Origin: Brachionus koreanus
Taxonomy: Eukaryota > Rotifera > Eurotatoria > Ploima > Brachionidae
Length of the DNA stretch: 32,763 nucleotides
Direction of reading: 5' to 3'
Assembly (NCBI GenBank): GCA_016987375.1
Contig: PJRA01000444.1
Span: 5,631 to 38,393, forward strand
Of the stretch, positions 1-11,288 are shown piece by piece. The position numbers were made by a program, and so were the translations under genes. The notes beneath the pieces were generated by a model that was not told the origin of the DNA, made no database searches, and saw only the letters and a program-made list of their open reading frames with translations. Each line of letters begins with the position of its first letter. Position 1 is the first letter of the stretch.

Positions 1-91
1 AAAATATATTTATTTATTTTAAAATTAATAATTATTGAAGAAGAGAAAAAATTATCATCAACAACAACAAAAATTAGAATAAATAAATATA

Positions 92-2212
92 ATGCTATCA
101 TCGACGTCGTTTGCCGTCTTTGAGACAAATTTAGACTCGTGTCCAAAGTGTGGCAAAAATATATGCGAGCACGCAAGTGTAGCCGATGTCATCAATTTGC
201 CAAATAGTCTAAGTCAAGACTTTAGTACATATTCGTCCGATTCAAGTCTTATTAAACAATTGCTGAACGAATCGTGTACATCGAGCACGACTAGAACTAA
301 TAGCACAATTAACTTTGAACCAAAGATATCGTTAAATGCTATAAATGAACTTTTTCTTAAACAAAGCAATAATTGTACACAACAAGATAAACAGACGACA
401 AAAAAGCGAAAATTTCGTCTTTTTACCAAAAATCGTCAATTGAGCTGTTTGAGCTCTTCGTCATCATCGTCCTCATCGTCATCGCCATCATCATCTACAC
501 CTTCTTCGTCATTATCTACCTCTTCTCTACAAACAGGCAACAACAATAACAATAACAGTAACAGTAACAGTAATTGTAACACGAATAAAAAAAGCAATAA
601 AAGCAGCAGCAACAACAACAGCAACAACTGCAACAATGAATCAAAGACATACATATCTGTTAAATTGAACAATTTCTATTATTACAATTATGAAAAAACA
701 GTGTGTAAATCATCATCTTCATCGACTGCATCATCAACAATAACAGATTCGGTTATAACCGAAATACAACGACCAGCAAATGCAAATGTAAATATACGAG
801 AAAATCAACTTGAATGTACTACTAATAGAGAAAAAGACTACTTTTTTTCTACAAATGATTTAAAAGAATTAAATGATAAAATGAATGAAACAAACAATTA
901 TCACAAAATAACAGTCATATTTGTTCTAATCGGTTTGTTTAGTTTCAATTTTTTACAAGAAACTTTTTTACTTATCTATTATTTAAATTCAAATCAAACA
1001 CATTGGTTATTTAGCTCACTTATTGGTGTATTCACTGGTCAATGTTTGACTCTAATTGTTTCATTTATAAGTGAAATTTCAACGACCACGACCAACACCA
1101 ACACCACCACCACCACCACAGCAATCACAACCACAACAACAACGACACCAACATCAATTACAACAACTGTACTATTCAAAAATCCATTTAGTAAACTGTG
1201 CTTGTTAATACCAGGCTATTTGCCTCTTAGTTGTTTTGTTCAATTTTTTCGACTTATTCTTAACTATAAAAAATCGTGTGCCCAACACAAATTTCGTCTC
1301 GAATTTAATCTATCTCTATTGTTCTATTTTAATTCATTATTTTATACACTTCCATTAATTATAGTCAATTGTTGTTATTTGTCAAGTAATTCGCGTCTAA
1401 ACTGGTACTATACTGACTTGTTGAGAGTATCATCTGATGCCACAATTATGTTCATATTTAGTCCCGAGTCAAGGCCAAGAAATCAATTCATGATTTTATT
1501 AGTGTCCATATTTGTGTCCATATCAATTGGTCTATGTTTGTTCATAACATACTATGAGCTAATAAAACAAATGAGAATATTAAACACAACCGCAAGTCTA
1601 AAACGATTCATGCCCGACACACAATGGCTTCGCTTGGGCATCATTGAACTATTGGTCTATTTTTGTTTCAAATTTTGTCTTATTACATCTCGCCTATGCA
1701 TACTAGCGTTGTTTTGGTATTTGTTCAATCAATTATTGCTTGTGTTTGTGTGTGTGCATATACTAGTTTTGTTTGTGTTCAATGTAACCGGTTTTTTCAA
1801 ACAACATAATAAATCAATCGACAATAACAAAAATTCAAAACTAAATGATTTAATAGCCATTAAAATAGTGAGCATACTTGGCCTAGTCGATCTTTTTATT
1901 AATCAAAGTAGTGAACTTAAAAATACAAAACGTGTATTTGCCTATTATTTGTTTAATTTCATTCAGAATAGTCTAATTTTGTCATATTGGTTAGTCAAAG
2001 TGTTGTACAATGAACAAGAAAACCAGAAAATTTTCTATACAACATTGATCTATTTGAGCGTTTTGCTATTCAATGTGTTCGGTCTAATTCTAAAGTTTCT
2101 TCACATTCACATAATCAAAAAACGATATGCAAAACTATTCGAATTAAATGCTTTTAGAATTATTGAAACACCTTCAATACATACATCAAACACCAATACC
2201 AACCAAGACTAG
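92..2212 (+). CDS. XK-related (XKR/CED-8-like) multi-pass membrane protein
   Basis: This is an intronless 706-residue protein. The first ~265 residues are hydrophilic, with long Ser runs (about 122-150) and Asn/Ser runs (about 150-185). From about residue 272 there is a set of hydrophobic segments. XK-family features that I recognise are the pattern ESRPRNQ followed by a hydrophobic helix, a later SRLCILALFW segment, and a C-terminal block with NTKRVFAYYLFNFIQN ahead of the last two helices. XK-family proteins such as CED-8 and XKR4/8/9 act in plasma-membrane phospholipid scrambling, in some cases after caspase cleavage; I saw no obvious caspase site here. Two oddities: a C-x2-C-x4-C-x-H cluster at residues 17-27, and a Thr-rich insertion (about 331-357) between the second and third hydrophobic segments. 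An AATAAA at 2274-2279 is a good polyadenylation signal. The family call is confident; the paralogue is not resolved. Confidence 0.8.
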   Translation: MLSSTSFAVFETNLDSCPKCGKNICEHASVADVINLPNSLSQDFSTYSSDSSLIKQLLNESCTSSTTRTNSTINFEPKISLNAINELFLKQSNNCTQQDKQTTKKRKFRLFTKNRQLSCLSSSSSSSSSSSPSSSTPSSSLSTSSLQTGNNNNNNSNSNSNCNTNKKSNKSSSNNNSNNCNNESKTYISVKLNNFYYYNYEKTVCKSSSSSTASSTITDSVITEIQRPANANVNIRENQLECTTNREKDYFFSTNDLKELNDKMNETNNYHKITVIFVLIGLFSFNFLQETFLLIYYLNSNQTHWLFSSLIGVFTGQCLTLIVSFISEISTTTTNTNTTTTTTAITTTTTTTPTSITTTVLFKNPFSKLCLLIPGYLPLSCFVQFFRLILNYKKSCAQHKFRLEFNLSLLFYFNSLFYTLPLIIVNCCYLSSNSRLNWYYTDLLRVSSDATIMFIFSPESRPRNQFMILLVSIFVSISIGLCLFITYYELIKQMRILNTTASLKRFMPDTQWLRLGIIELLVYFCFKFCLITSRLCILALFWYLFNQLLLVFVCVHILVLFVFNVTGFFKQHNKSIDNNKNSKLNDLIAIKIVSILGLVDLFINQSSELKNTKRVFAYYLFNFIQNSLILSYWLVKVLYNEQENQKIFYTTLIYLSVLLFNVFGLILKFLHIHIIKKRYAKLFELNAFRIIETPSIHTSNTNTNQD

Positions 2213-3354
2213 TTGTAGACTATATGTTATTTATTAAATTAATTAGTTAATTAATTAATGGAATAATTATTAAAATAAAACAATTCAACAACAACAACAA
2301 AAATTAACTGTTCTATTGTAAAATTTTTTATGGTATTATTTATTTTCTTTGTTTTTGTTTTTGTTCAATTAATTAATTAATTAATTAATTAATTTTATTG
2401 TATAAAAAATATTTCTATTAATATATAAATTATTATTAAGAGTAAAAACGAAAAATTTATTATTATCCGAAATTAACGACTCGTTTGTTTTTCTAATTTT
2501 TTAAGCACATCCATTCAAACTTTATAGCAAACAAAAAAAAAACAACAAAATTTATTTAATCAACAATGGATTAGGTAAATTCAACGTTCTCTTTTTCTTT
2601 TTTTTCCTTTTTTTTTTAAATTAATTAATTAAATTTTTTCTCGAATAAAGTTTATTTAATTTCTAAAGAAAAGCTTTTTGAATTTATTTTTTTTATTTTT
2701 CAAGTTTTGATTTTTTGAATAAGCCAAAATTGGAGCAATTAATCAAAAAATAAAAAAAAATCATAATTTTTTTTTAAATATTTATTTATTCGAGTTCAAA
2801 AAAAGAAAAAAAATTTATGGACAGAATTTTAAATTTTTATTGATTTATAAAAAAAAAAACAATAACAATTTTCTATCTTGTCTTGTTATTAAATCAAGAT
2901 AGATTAATAAAAATAAAAATCAAATTATCTAGTTTATTGCCGTCATTAAATTTAAATTTAATTAATGTCCTAACTTATATTGTTGACATTTGCAATTTAA
3001 ATTTTTAATCTATTTATTTTTGTTTATATTAGTAGTCAAACTTTAAAATGGTCATTAAAAGCCAATTTAAAAATACAATCTGCTGTACACTCTTGAGATC
3101 ACAATTTACTTTAAAAAGTATTTAAAACTATTCTCTTGACTTCAATTTTAAAAATCTGTTTCCATTGGCAACCAACAGAAAAAAGAAAATAATTTTTTCA
3201 AAATCAACTAATAAGCTCCTTTAGAATAGAGAGAGAGAAAAAAAATACATAAACACATACTCTTTATTAGATGTAATATTATATTAAACTTTAAAGGAAA
3301 CAAAAAAAGCAAAAAAACTAAAATAAAATTCATTTTAAATCAAGTAAAATCAGA
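2213..3354. other. AT-rich intergenic region
   Basis: This region holds the XK-related 3' end (AATAAA at 2274-2279), a TTAA-type simple repeat around 2366-2392, and a small inverted repeat with 9-bp arms at 2872-2880 and 2895-2903. It presumably also contains the FBXL13 promoter. I see no coding signal. Confidence 0.5.
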
Positions 3355-6300
3355 ATGGCATCAATATTAAAGCTTTTGCAAACAGTTGATCCTAAAACTC
3401 GTCAGTATATTCGCTTTTTTAAAATAAGCGAAATATACGAAAGTCTTATTAGTGGCTTGACAATTGTTCGTCCTGAAGAATATGTAAAATGGCTCATTGA
3501 ACAACTAGAAGTTTTGCATGAAAATGGAGTAAAAGAGCTCAAATGGGACATGTTCATACCCGACGAGCTAAAACCATTGCAAAAACCTGTTGATGAAACA
3601 ACTCTCAGCTATATATTTAATGTGTTGGACGAAATGCTCGAACCAAGTCCTCAAATGATCGAAAAAGCTTACAATCATTATAATAAAAAATTGCTACGAA
3701 AAGTTTACTTGTAAGATTTAGCCATTTTTTCCCAAAATAAAAATTAATTAATAATCAAAAAATAAAAAATAAATAAATTTTAGCTCAATAAGAAGATATT
3801 ATGTGTTGAAAATAATGGAAAAAAAATCTGACCAAGATAAACTAGACAAAGCCATTTACTATCATACAAAAAAACTAAACGGCCATGTATTTAAACAATG
3901 GTTCGATTGGGTACGGTACCGAAAAGATCGACAAGCTAGTAAAAATAAAAAATAAAGACGTAATAAAGCTAACTATCTAATTCTAATATTCAAGTTGCAT
4001 TTTCAAAAATATCCAGAATTTTGCTAATTAGTCATTCACGATTGATCATTGAACAATGGCATTTGGCTAGCAAAGAATCGCGACAAACTAGAGAATATTT
4101 CGAGGTAATTTTTAGACATAAATAATTTGTGCCATTCTCTAAAATTAACTCATTGCTTATTTGAATGATATTCTCTTGTGCTTTCATCGACAAATATTTT
4201 CTAAATAATTTTTTCTAGAGACAGGTATTTATTGTCCAAATTAAATGGCTATATGCTTTTTTTTTTTACTTTTTTTTTTTTATTTTTATTTTGCTTTATT
4301 AGAATAAAAATAAATAGAAAGCTTTTTTCAGATACACACAAAAACTAGAAATAATAATAAAATTAAGTATTATTTTACTAAATTTTAAATTATTTAATAT
4401 GTCTAAAAATTGTAGCTAAATGATTAAAATAAAAAATAATATTAGAAACTAGAATAAATCAAATTTTTATTTTTTCTTAATTTTTAAATATTTGATTGAG
4501 CGTCAAGTCAAACACTATATATCAGCTATTTATATCATAATTATAAGCATTTTTTTTTCTATTTTTTTCTATCAATATATGCTTTGTGATTGTGATTGTG
4601 TCGTAGAGACTATTTTTTATTAATTTCATTAAAATTCTATTTAAAATTAGATTGATAAAAACATGGCTTGTATGCTTTATATTAGATTTAAAAATTAATT
4701 TTGTTCTTAGATTTTTCAGGCGAGTTGAAGTTGATAATCAATTCAATTAGTATTTATCCTTAAAGATTTTATTCATGTTGCTTTAATTTTTTTCACAAAT
4801 ATTTATAAATATTAATTAAAAATTTTCGAAAGAAAGACGCTTTTAAATTGATCATCAACTTCAACTTGATTAACTTAAAATAATTTTAAAATAATTAATT
4901 TTTTTTTAATTCAATAAACAGACTCGTTTACAGGTAGTAAAATATGAAATAAAACAAAAACTAACCCTATTAAAATTTAAAAAATATCCCGCTCTCTTAA
5001 AATTAATCACTATTTGATTTTCAGTCAAATCGAGCCAAAGCTATGCAAGTAATACAACACTCACCAATTTAAACCAATTTAAATATTAAATAAATGTTAA
5101 ATGTAAATTTTTATTAAACACTATGCTCATTCTCAAATCACCAAAGCACATTTTTATTATTATTTTTTTTTAATTTTTAATTAAATTTAACTTAAAATTT
5201 TCTATTTCTTAAAATCTAATCAAGAGGCTGGAACGAGGCGAAGCCATTGATGACAGTGACACATTGTTCAGCAATGGTGAAGCAAGAGACGACATTTCTA
5301 TGTTACCAAGACATGCAGCCATAAAAATATTCTCCTATCTCTCAATTACAGATTTGTATCGAGCATCTCAGGTATGTAGATCGTGGAAAATGATTGCTAG
5401 TTCAAATGTTCTATGGTCAAAATTAGATTTATTTTCTATAAGAGACAAACTAACCGATAAGTTATTAGCGGCCATGATTCAAAAGAGCCGACCATATTTG
5501 ATTCATTTAAATGTACGTGGTGCCTCAAAATTGACACAAAGTGGCTTCATTACCATAAGTGGATGTCGCAATATACAAGATTTGAATTTGTCAGATTGTA
5601 AAAATTTAACTGTATAACTAGAAAAATAAAACTAAAATCAGAAAGATGAAAAAATTTTATTTTTATTTTTGTTAGGATGACATGGTTGGCATAGTAACAT
5701 CAGGATGTGTGGTTTTAATTTATTTGAATTTGGCATTTAATGACGCATTAACCGATACAACAATTCGAACATTGAGCAAAAATTGTAAAAATGTTCAGTA
5801 TTTGAGCCTGGCTTTTTGTACAAAACTAACCGACAAAGGTTTTTCGTATATAAATGGAGGCGAAGGTCTAAGAAAATTAATTTACATTGATCTATCTGCA
5901 TGCACAAGTGTATTTAATTAATTTAATTAAAATTTTGCAAAATAATTATTTTTATTTAGATTTCACCTATTGGTACTTCTTATTTGGCACAATATTGTCC
6001 AAATATGGAAACAATAAAAATCAATAATTTTTCTAGTCTAAGTGACAGACATCTAAAAGTATTCTAGAAAAAAAAAATTATTTAATCTTTATTTTTTGTT
6101 ATTTTTAATTTTTAGTTTTGCAATGTGCTATCACAATTGACCGAAATAGTGATACTGGACTCGCCACATTTAACCGACGAATCATTCAAATACATATCAC
6201 AATCAAAATTTTTGAAAAAAATCAAAATAGCATCCAACAAAAATGTAACTGATCATTCAATAAAATTGATAAGCAAAAATTGCACAGACTTGAGATATGT

Positions 6301-7256
6301 ATCGTTGATCGATTGTGAAAAAATAAATGATTTATGTTTGAAATATTTGTCTCAATTGCGCACATTGACCATACTAAATTTGGCCGATTGTATTCGAGTT
6401 AGTGATAGTGGAGTCAAACACTTGACAGATGGAGCTTGTGCTAATAAAATAAGAGAATTAAATTTAACTAATTGTTTAAGAATCGGCAATCAAACTATGA
6501 TATCTTTGGTGAGAAAGTGTACAAATCTGGCTTATTTATCTCTATGTTATTGTGAACAAATTGAAAAAGATGGCATTGATTTAGTTGGCGCTATAGAAAA
6601 TTTAGTATCTATTGATTTATCTGGATGCCAATGTGGAGATAATGTAAATAATTTTTTTTTTTTTGTTTTGTTAGTAAAATTTTACTAATTTTCTTGTTAT
6701 AAAAAATAAAAAGAGTCTAAAAGGAATTGCAAACGCAAATTTACGCAATGCTGCTTACTCTGGTTGCAAAGACATAACAGATCTTGGTCTGCAGAAATTT
6801 TGCACTCAATGTCCAAATTTGGAAACACTTGACTTATCTAATTGCTATCAGCTAACTGACAATTCAATAAAATCACTGGCGTTTTGCTGCAAATTTATGA
6901 TGAATTTAAATTTAAGTGGATGCACAATGCTAACAGACATGTCAATTCAATATTTATCAGGTGTTTGTGCTTATCTTAAAGTACTCGACATTTCAAATTG
7001 TCACTTGATAGGGTAAAAAAACAAAAACAAATTTATTCTAAAACGAGAACTAAATTAAATTTTAATTATTTTATTTAGGGATAAAAGTTTGAAGTATTTA
7101 AAAAGAGGCTGTAAATATTTAGAGAAGCTGATTGTTTTGAATTGTATTGGCATAAGTAAAGAATCAATTGAAAAAATGCAAAGAAATGTTCCATATATTG
7201 AACACTCATCTAATAGCCATTCCTCATTTACAAATTCAAGTTATTTATTTGCTTGA
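3355..7256 (+). CDS. FBXL13: FBXL13 / dynein regulatory complex subunit 6 (F-box and leucine-rich repeat protein)
   Basis: My model joins twelve exons: 3355-3710, 3784-3938, 3995-4104, 4219-4224, 4922-4933, 5025-5048, 5225-5611, 5676-5909, 5960-6058, 6116-6643, 6714-7012 and 7079-7256. It gives 795 residues with every junction in frame. The N-terminal helical region (LLQTVDP to about residue 60) looks like an RIIa/DPY-30-type docking segment. A basic helical linker follows. An F-box begins near residue 244 (DDISMLPRHAAIKIFSYLSI), and then cysteine-type leucine-rich repeats run to the C-terminus (pattern L..L.L..C..LTD). Domain order, length and many repeat sequences match vertebrate FBXL13. 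That protein is subunit DRC6 of the nexin-dynein regulatory complex, which links outer doublets in motile axonemes. The acceptor at 6713 has a poor pyrimidine tract, and the 3938/3995 junction is the least certain. Identity is confident; exact exon ends are inferred. Confidence 0.85.
4219..4224 (+). other. 6-nt candidate microexon of FBXL13
   Basis: AGACAG is flanked by a strong acceptor (TTTTTTCTAG) and a donor (GTATTT). It encodes Arg-Gln in phase 0, joining EYFE from the exon ending at 4104 to the next microexon. With the two following microexons it restores one continuous coding frame up to the F-box exon. This is inferred from sequence only. Confidence 0.55.
4723..4866. repeat. Inverted repeat inside an FBXL13 intron
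   Basis: Arms of 21 nt at 4723-4743 and 4846-4866 are reverse complements with one mismatch, separated by about 100 nt. They lie in the 697-nt intron between the 6-nt and 12-nt microexons. They could be termini of a small non-autonomous DNA element or an RNA stem. I see no clear target-site duplication. Confidence 0.6.
4922..4933 (+). other. 12-nt candidate microexon of FBXL13
   Basis: ACTCGTTTACAG sits between an AACAG acceptor and a GTAGTA donor. It encodes Thr-Arg-Leu-Gln in phase 0. The upstream intron is about 700 nt, long for this gene, and the downstream one is 91 nt. The model depends on reading-frame continuity and splice-site form. Confidence 0.55.
5025..5048 (+). other. 24-nt candidate microexon of FBXL13
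   Basis: It is bounded by a TTTTCAG acceptor and a GTAATA donor, and encodes SNRAKAMQ in phase 0. It joins in frame to the F-box exon that starts at 5225 with RLERGE. All three microexons are multiples of three, so each could also be skipped without a frameshift. Confidence 0.6.
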
Positions 7257-7452
7257 TTTTGGATTATTTTTTTAAGTTTTTTTTTTCTTCTTTTTTCTTT
7301 TTTTTTGCAAAATAGTTAATGCATTTAAATTTTATTTATTCAATTAATCAATAAAATCAAATCGAAAACAAATACTAAACGACATTTAAACTAAAAAAAA
7401 AAAAAATTTCATTCGCTTCTTTTACACTTCTTCTTCATCTGCCTTCTCTCTT
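7257..7452. other. Convergent 3' ends of FBXL13 and ARL6IP5-like genes
   Basis: Only 196 nt separate the two stop codons. A + strand AATAAA lies at 7350-7355 and a - strand AATAAA (TTTATT on +) lies at 7331-7336. If both are used, the two 3' UTRs overlap by some tens of bases. Confidence 0.55.
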
Positions 7453-8121
7453 CTACTCTTTTAGCTTTTCGTTAACCAAAAAATCTAAAATTAAAAAAAA
7501 ATCAAAATTATCAAATGGATTTAGAAAAATAAAAAATACCTAAAAATTCTAATAAAATTCCCATTGGTGATTTAGTTAGGCCAAGAAGTTCTTTTTTATT
7601 TTCGATTTTGTTGTTCAAATTTCTCAATCTAAGTGCTGCATGCATTAGAATAACTTGAGAGCAATAAAAAAAAAAAATCAAGTTAAAAAGAATAAAAGAT
7701 CAAAGGTGATTGATAATTTACGACTTAGAGGAAGACAAATGCTGAATATAAATGTTAGCAAAAAGCCAAATAGATTGAAAAAAAAACCACTAATACACAC
7801 GACAATGATCAAATTTAAAAATGGTCTTTCTTTTTTAAAACGTTGAATTTCTGGGCTTTTATTTGACAATATGTTTGCTACTATAAACAAACCGATAACA
7901 ACAAAAATTCCAGAAAATATTGGAACCGGATGAATGATGCTCATGAGCAAAAAAATTGTCAAAAAACAAACCAAATAATTTGTCTGATAGTAGAGCAAAT
8001 TTTGTTCGATTCGATTGTTTACACGGATCATGTCATTTAAATTTGGCACTGCATAGTTTTCAGCTTTGCCAATAAAATCTTCAATTTTACGAAATGGCGC
8101 AAAACGAACTTGATCGGTCAT
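7453..8121 (-). CDS. ARL6IP5: PRA1-family protein, ARL6IP5/JWA-like
   Basis: Three exons (8121-7722, 7653-7540, 7484-7453) give 181 residues, close to the roughly 188 of vertebrate ARL6IP5. The introns are 68 and 55 nt with GTAAAT and GTATTT donors. The N-terminus ([14 protein letters not shown]) and the short spacing between hydrophobic pairs fit PRA1-family topology. After the second splice junction the C-terminal part reads [18 protein letters not shown] and then SPMGILLE, which is the most recognisable ARL6IP5 signature. Family members are ER/early-secretory membrane proteins; ARL6IP5 is known to bind the EAAC1 glutamate transporter and ARL6IP1-related partners. The first exon reads on into its intron for 13 more codons before a stop, so unspliced sequence alone would give a false C-terminus. 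The start ATG is the first in frame. Confidence 0.85.
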
Positions 8122-9497
8122 TGTTTTAATTAGCTCTAGATTATGTGTTTATGTTTTTGCTTAAATATTTTAAATATAAAAATGAGAAAAGTTAAGAAAA
8201 AAATAATTTGTGATTACGTAGATGAAATTTTACCTTCATCTAAGTATATTTCATAAACAAAGAAAAAACCAAGTTAAATTGGTTTTTAAAAAGGAAAAAT
8301 TTATTAAATATTGAATAAGAAATCTTTAAAAATTCACACTGATTAAAACTAAATTAACAAAAGAAATAAATCAACATATCATTTTCACAATCACTGGGTA
8401 TCACCATGTCTAAAAGAAAACAAAAATAAAATAAAATTATTATTTTTAATTTATTTTTAAAAAAAAAAAATAATTAACAAGCTCATGTTTTAATGCAATT
8501 TTTAAATAATCTAAAATCAATTTCAAAATATGATTTTGTTTGTTAGGGTAGATAAATTTGGTTTTTTTTGTTTCAATATAAAACAATTATTAAATCAATC
8601 ACTACAGATACTGTTTGTTATCAAATTTAAACAAAAAAAAAATGAACAAATACTTGACTAATTTCCCATATATAATGCAGACTTAAGTACTAAAAATAGA
8701 CACACAAAATGTTCTTCGTATGTTTTTAAATCTTAAATTACTACATCACCCATGAGGGGTTTTTGAAATAAATATTAATATTCTATTAGGAGTATATATT
8801 AATTTCATATTTAACAAATTATTTTTTAATGATGTTTTTTCAAATTTATTGTAAATAAAAATTTTAAAAATTTTGTTTCCACTCCTGTTGAAATATCTTC
8901 CATTCAACAAGCAGCATTGTAAAAATTCAAAGCAATTATTTTCAACATTTTATTTAAAATTGTATTGTTTTTTAGACATTTTTTTTCTCGTCTAAGTCTC
9001 ATTTTAAATTTGATAAAATAAACTAAATTGTTCTTATCATAAGCTTGATTCCAATGAAAACAAAACAACTAGCTTGTCAAACTATTAGTTCTACAAAATT
9101 TGTCAAACACAAAGATTATTAGAAAAAAAAATGAAATGAAAAAAACTGAAAAAGTTTTGTTTACTAGTATTAGGCATAAGAATAAAGACAAAAACCTAAC
9201 ACACACAGACCCACATAGACACGATTACTTAACTAGTAATTTTTAACTACAGTTTTTATTTGACTATCTTATCTAATTTTAAAATAAAAAAAAAACAAAA
9301 AAGAAAAAAAAAAAGAGAAATAAATTTATCTACAAGTTGAATATAATTTAAAAATCATGCTAAATTAGGTTACGTTAAATTAAAATTAAATCTTATAAAT
9401 AAATTGAAACAAAAAAAAAATTTCAACAGACTCTTAGAATGTTTTTGTAATGCACAAATGAGCTAATATGTTTTGTTGTTTTGTTGTTTTGGTTTGT
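8122..9497. other. AT-rich intergenic region
   Basis: It contains the 5' side of the ARL6IP5-like gene and the 3' UTR of the RSBN1-like gene. A small hairpin with 8-bp arms is at 8219-8226 and 8235-8242, about 100 nt upstream of the ARL6IP5-like start. A possible - strand polyadenylation signal (TTTATT on +) is near 9255. I see no coding signal. Confidence 0.45.
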
Positions 9498-11288
9498 CTA
9501 ATCAACAATTCGATACATTTGTATATTGGATGCATAGTAGTGTTTGAGTCGAGTGTGCCATGCAACCGATGCAACTGCTGAGACCGTTTTAAATTGATGA
9601 ACAACATTACGAGGTATAAAATAAATATCATTGTCTTTCAATTGTACATTGGCATATCTAATACCTTCGCGTCTTAGCTGATTAAGCTTAGCAGTGTCAC
9701 ACCATGACATACACTGTGCCACTGGCGGCTCAAATATGTCAAGCTTAAGTGCTTCGATTACACGCGCATAATCTTCCGGATTAAAGCATACGACGTCTTT
9801 GACAATACGATTGATTGAATGTGTGCCGTGTACTGCTTTTAGTAGACCGACAGCTGCAGTTGTCTCAACGCCATTGCCCACATTGTCCGAATGAGGTCTA
9901 GTTCTATCTTCGAAAAGTATTTCTCTTGGACTTGACGATCGACCATAGTAGCCACCCATTTTCAATATGTCCAATTGTTGTTGTTTGCGCTTTTTGGTTT
10001 TATCTGGCGAACTGACTGGACTAAGCGAATCTTTTGACAAACAATGTGTTGGTATTAGTTGTTCGCCTGGTCTAGCCCAAATAATTGGACCATCGTCCGA
10101 TTTATTTGCCTGCATATTTTCGTTTATGGAAAAATCGCCCCATGGCATCACATGATACAAAAATCTATTTTGTTCCAATAGTTGAATAAAATCGGGATAA
10201 TAGTCGCCAATTTCTTCATTGCGTACGCCAACTATGCTTATTTGCAACAATGGACCATATCTGTAAGTGCCATTTGAGTAGCTCATGTCAACATTTCGTT
10301 TGTATTCGCTCATTTTAAGCGTTAATATTTCTTTGTTGTTGAACAAAAGCGACGATTTAACAGTCATTTGAGGATAATTGTCAGAAAAATAGCCAAGTAT
10401 GTCGGGCAGTGTTTTGGCCGAATTTCTAACAATGCCAAGAACATGTGCATTGTTCTCAGAGTACACTTGAGATAGAAAATATACGCAGAATTTGTCCATT
10501 TGTTCTTTGTTCAATTTAGAGTCTATTTTGTCTTGATAAGCAATCAAATATGTCGATTCACCATTGGCATCATATTCACACTCGATTAACGAATTGAATA
10601 ACTCTATTTCAAATCGATTTATGTCTACTTTATTATTGTTTGACACAATTATTTGCTCTCTATTTAATGTATTAAATGTTTTATTAAGTGCATTTAAGCT
10701 TGAATTTAGTTTGTCAATTGTATTTAAAGATGCTGTTGTTGTTGTTGTTGTTGTTGTTGCTGTTGAATGTAGATTTTTAGTTTTGGCCCTATTATTGCGT
10801 TTGTGTTTTTTTTCTTTATCTTCTTTTTTTTTTGATTTTTTTCTTTCTTTTTTCTTCTTTTTTTTGAGTATTCTTAATTTTTTGTTCTCATAGTCTTCGA
10901 GCGACGAATCACTAATTGCACTCAATGACTGTGTAGACGACGAATACTTACGTTTGCGCTCCCATTCTTTTCTTGACTTTTTGTTGATTAAATTGCGATT
11001 ATCGCTAAGAACAAAATCGTTATTATTTTTAAATATTGTTTTGGCTATTGTTGGCCTCTTTTTGCTTTGACGTTCGACAAATGACTCTTGTTTTTTGGCC
11101 ATAGTGTGTTTTAGGTCATTTTTTGACGATTTGATTCTGTGAGATTTGTTTATCAATCGATCAAGTGTATCGTAGATCTTGGGACGTGCTTGTACCATCA
11201 TCACATTAGGCTTAAACCCTGCTGGCGTCTCTTCTTCTTTCGATTGATCCATAATTGATATACACTTTTCAGTTTCGTTTTCCATCAA
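9498..11288 (-). CDS. RSBN1: RSBN1/RSBN1L-like protein (lysine demethylase 9 family)
   Basis: This is an intronless 596-residue protein. Its C-terminal ~380 residues carry the RSBN1 domain: segments such as [28 protein letters not shown] and [16 protein letters not shown], then [20 protein letters not shown], closely match vertebrate RSBN1/RSBN1L. The family includes C. elegans DPY-21 and human KDM9, nuclear JmjC-type Fe(II)/2-oxoglutarate enzymes linked to H4K20me2 demethylation. I cannot assign the metal-binding residues with certainty. The N-terminal third is basic and disordered-looking, with a Lys-rich stretch around residues 135-170 that suggests nuclear import, and a short Thr run. Human RSBN1 is longer (about 800), the difference being in the N-terminus. 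The ATG at 11288 is the first in frame; upstream sequence is AT-rich and non-coding. Confidence 0.9.
   Translation of the reverse strand: MMENETEKCISIMDQSKEEETPAGFKPNVMMVQARPKIYDTLDRLINKSHRIKSSKNDLKHTMAKKQESFVERQSKKRPTIAKTIFKNNNDFVLSDNRNLINKKSRKEWERKRKYSSSTQSLSAISDSSLEDYENKKLRILKKKKKKERKKSKKKEDKEKKHKRNNRAKTKNLHSTATTTTTTTTASLNTIDKLNSSLNALNKTFNTLNREQIIVSNNNKVDINRFEIELFNSLIECEYDANGESTYLIAYQDKIDSKLNKEQMDKFCVYFLSQVYSENNAHVLGIVRNSAKTLPDILGYFSDNYPQMTVKSSLLFNNKEILTLKMSEYKRNVDMSYSNGTYRYGPLLQISIVGVRNEEIGDYYPDFIQLLEQNRFLYHVMPWGDFSINENMQANKSDDGPIIWARPGEQLIPTHCLSKDSLSPVSSPDKTKKRKQQQLDILKMGGYYGRSSSPREILFEDRTRPHSDNVGNGVETTAAVGLLKAVHGTHSINRIVKDVVCFNPEDYARVIEALKLDIFEPPVAQCMSWCDTAKLNQLRREGIRYANVQLKDNDIYFIPRNVVHQFKTVSAVASVAWHTRLKHYYASNIQMYRIVD

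Noticed and set aside
436..672. Leu-rich - strand open frame opposite the XK-related gene
   Set aside because: It is the complement of Ser/Asn triplet repeats in the coding strand.
3939..3954. Read-through of FBXL13 exon 2 to a stop, giving a short separate gene
   Set aside because: A GTAAAA donor at 3939 and an acceptor before 3995 restore the frame into the next exon, and the downstream F-box/LRR part clearly belongs to the same protein.
5264..7016. Several separate short LRR genes
   Set aside because: The blocks join in frame across 48-70 nt introns into one FBXL13 protein.
10564..10893. Val/Phe-rich + strand frame inside the RSBN1-like gene
   Set aside because: It is the antisense of the Thr and Lys runs of RSBN1, which has clear homology on the - strand.
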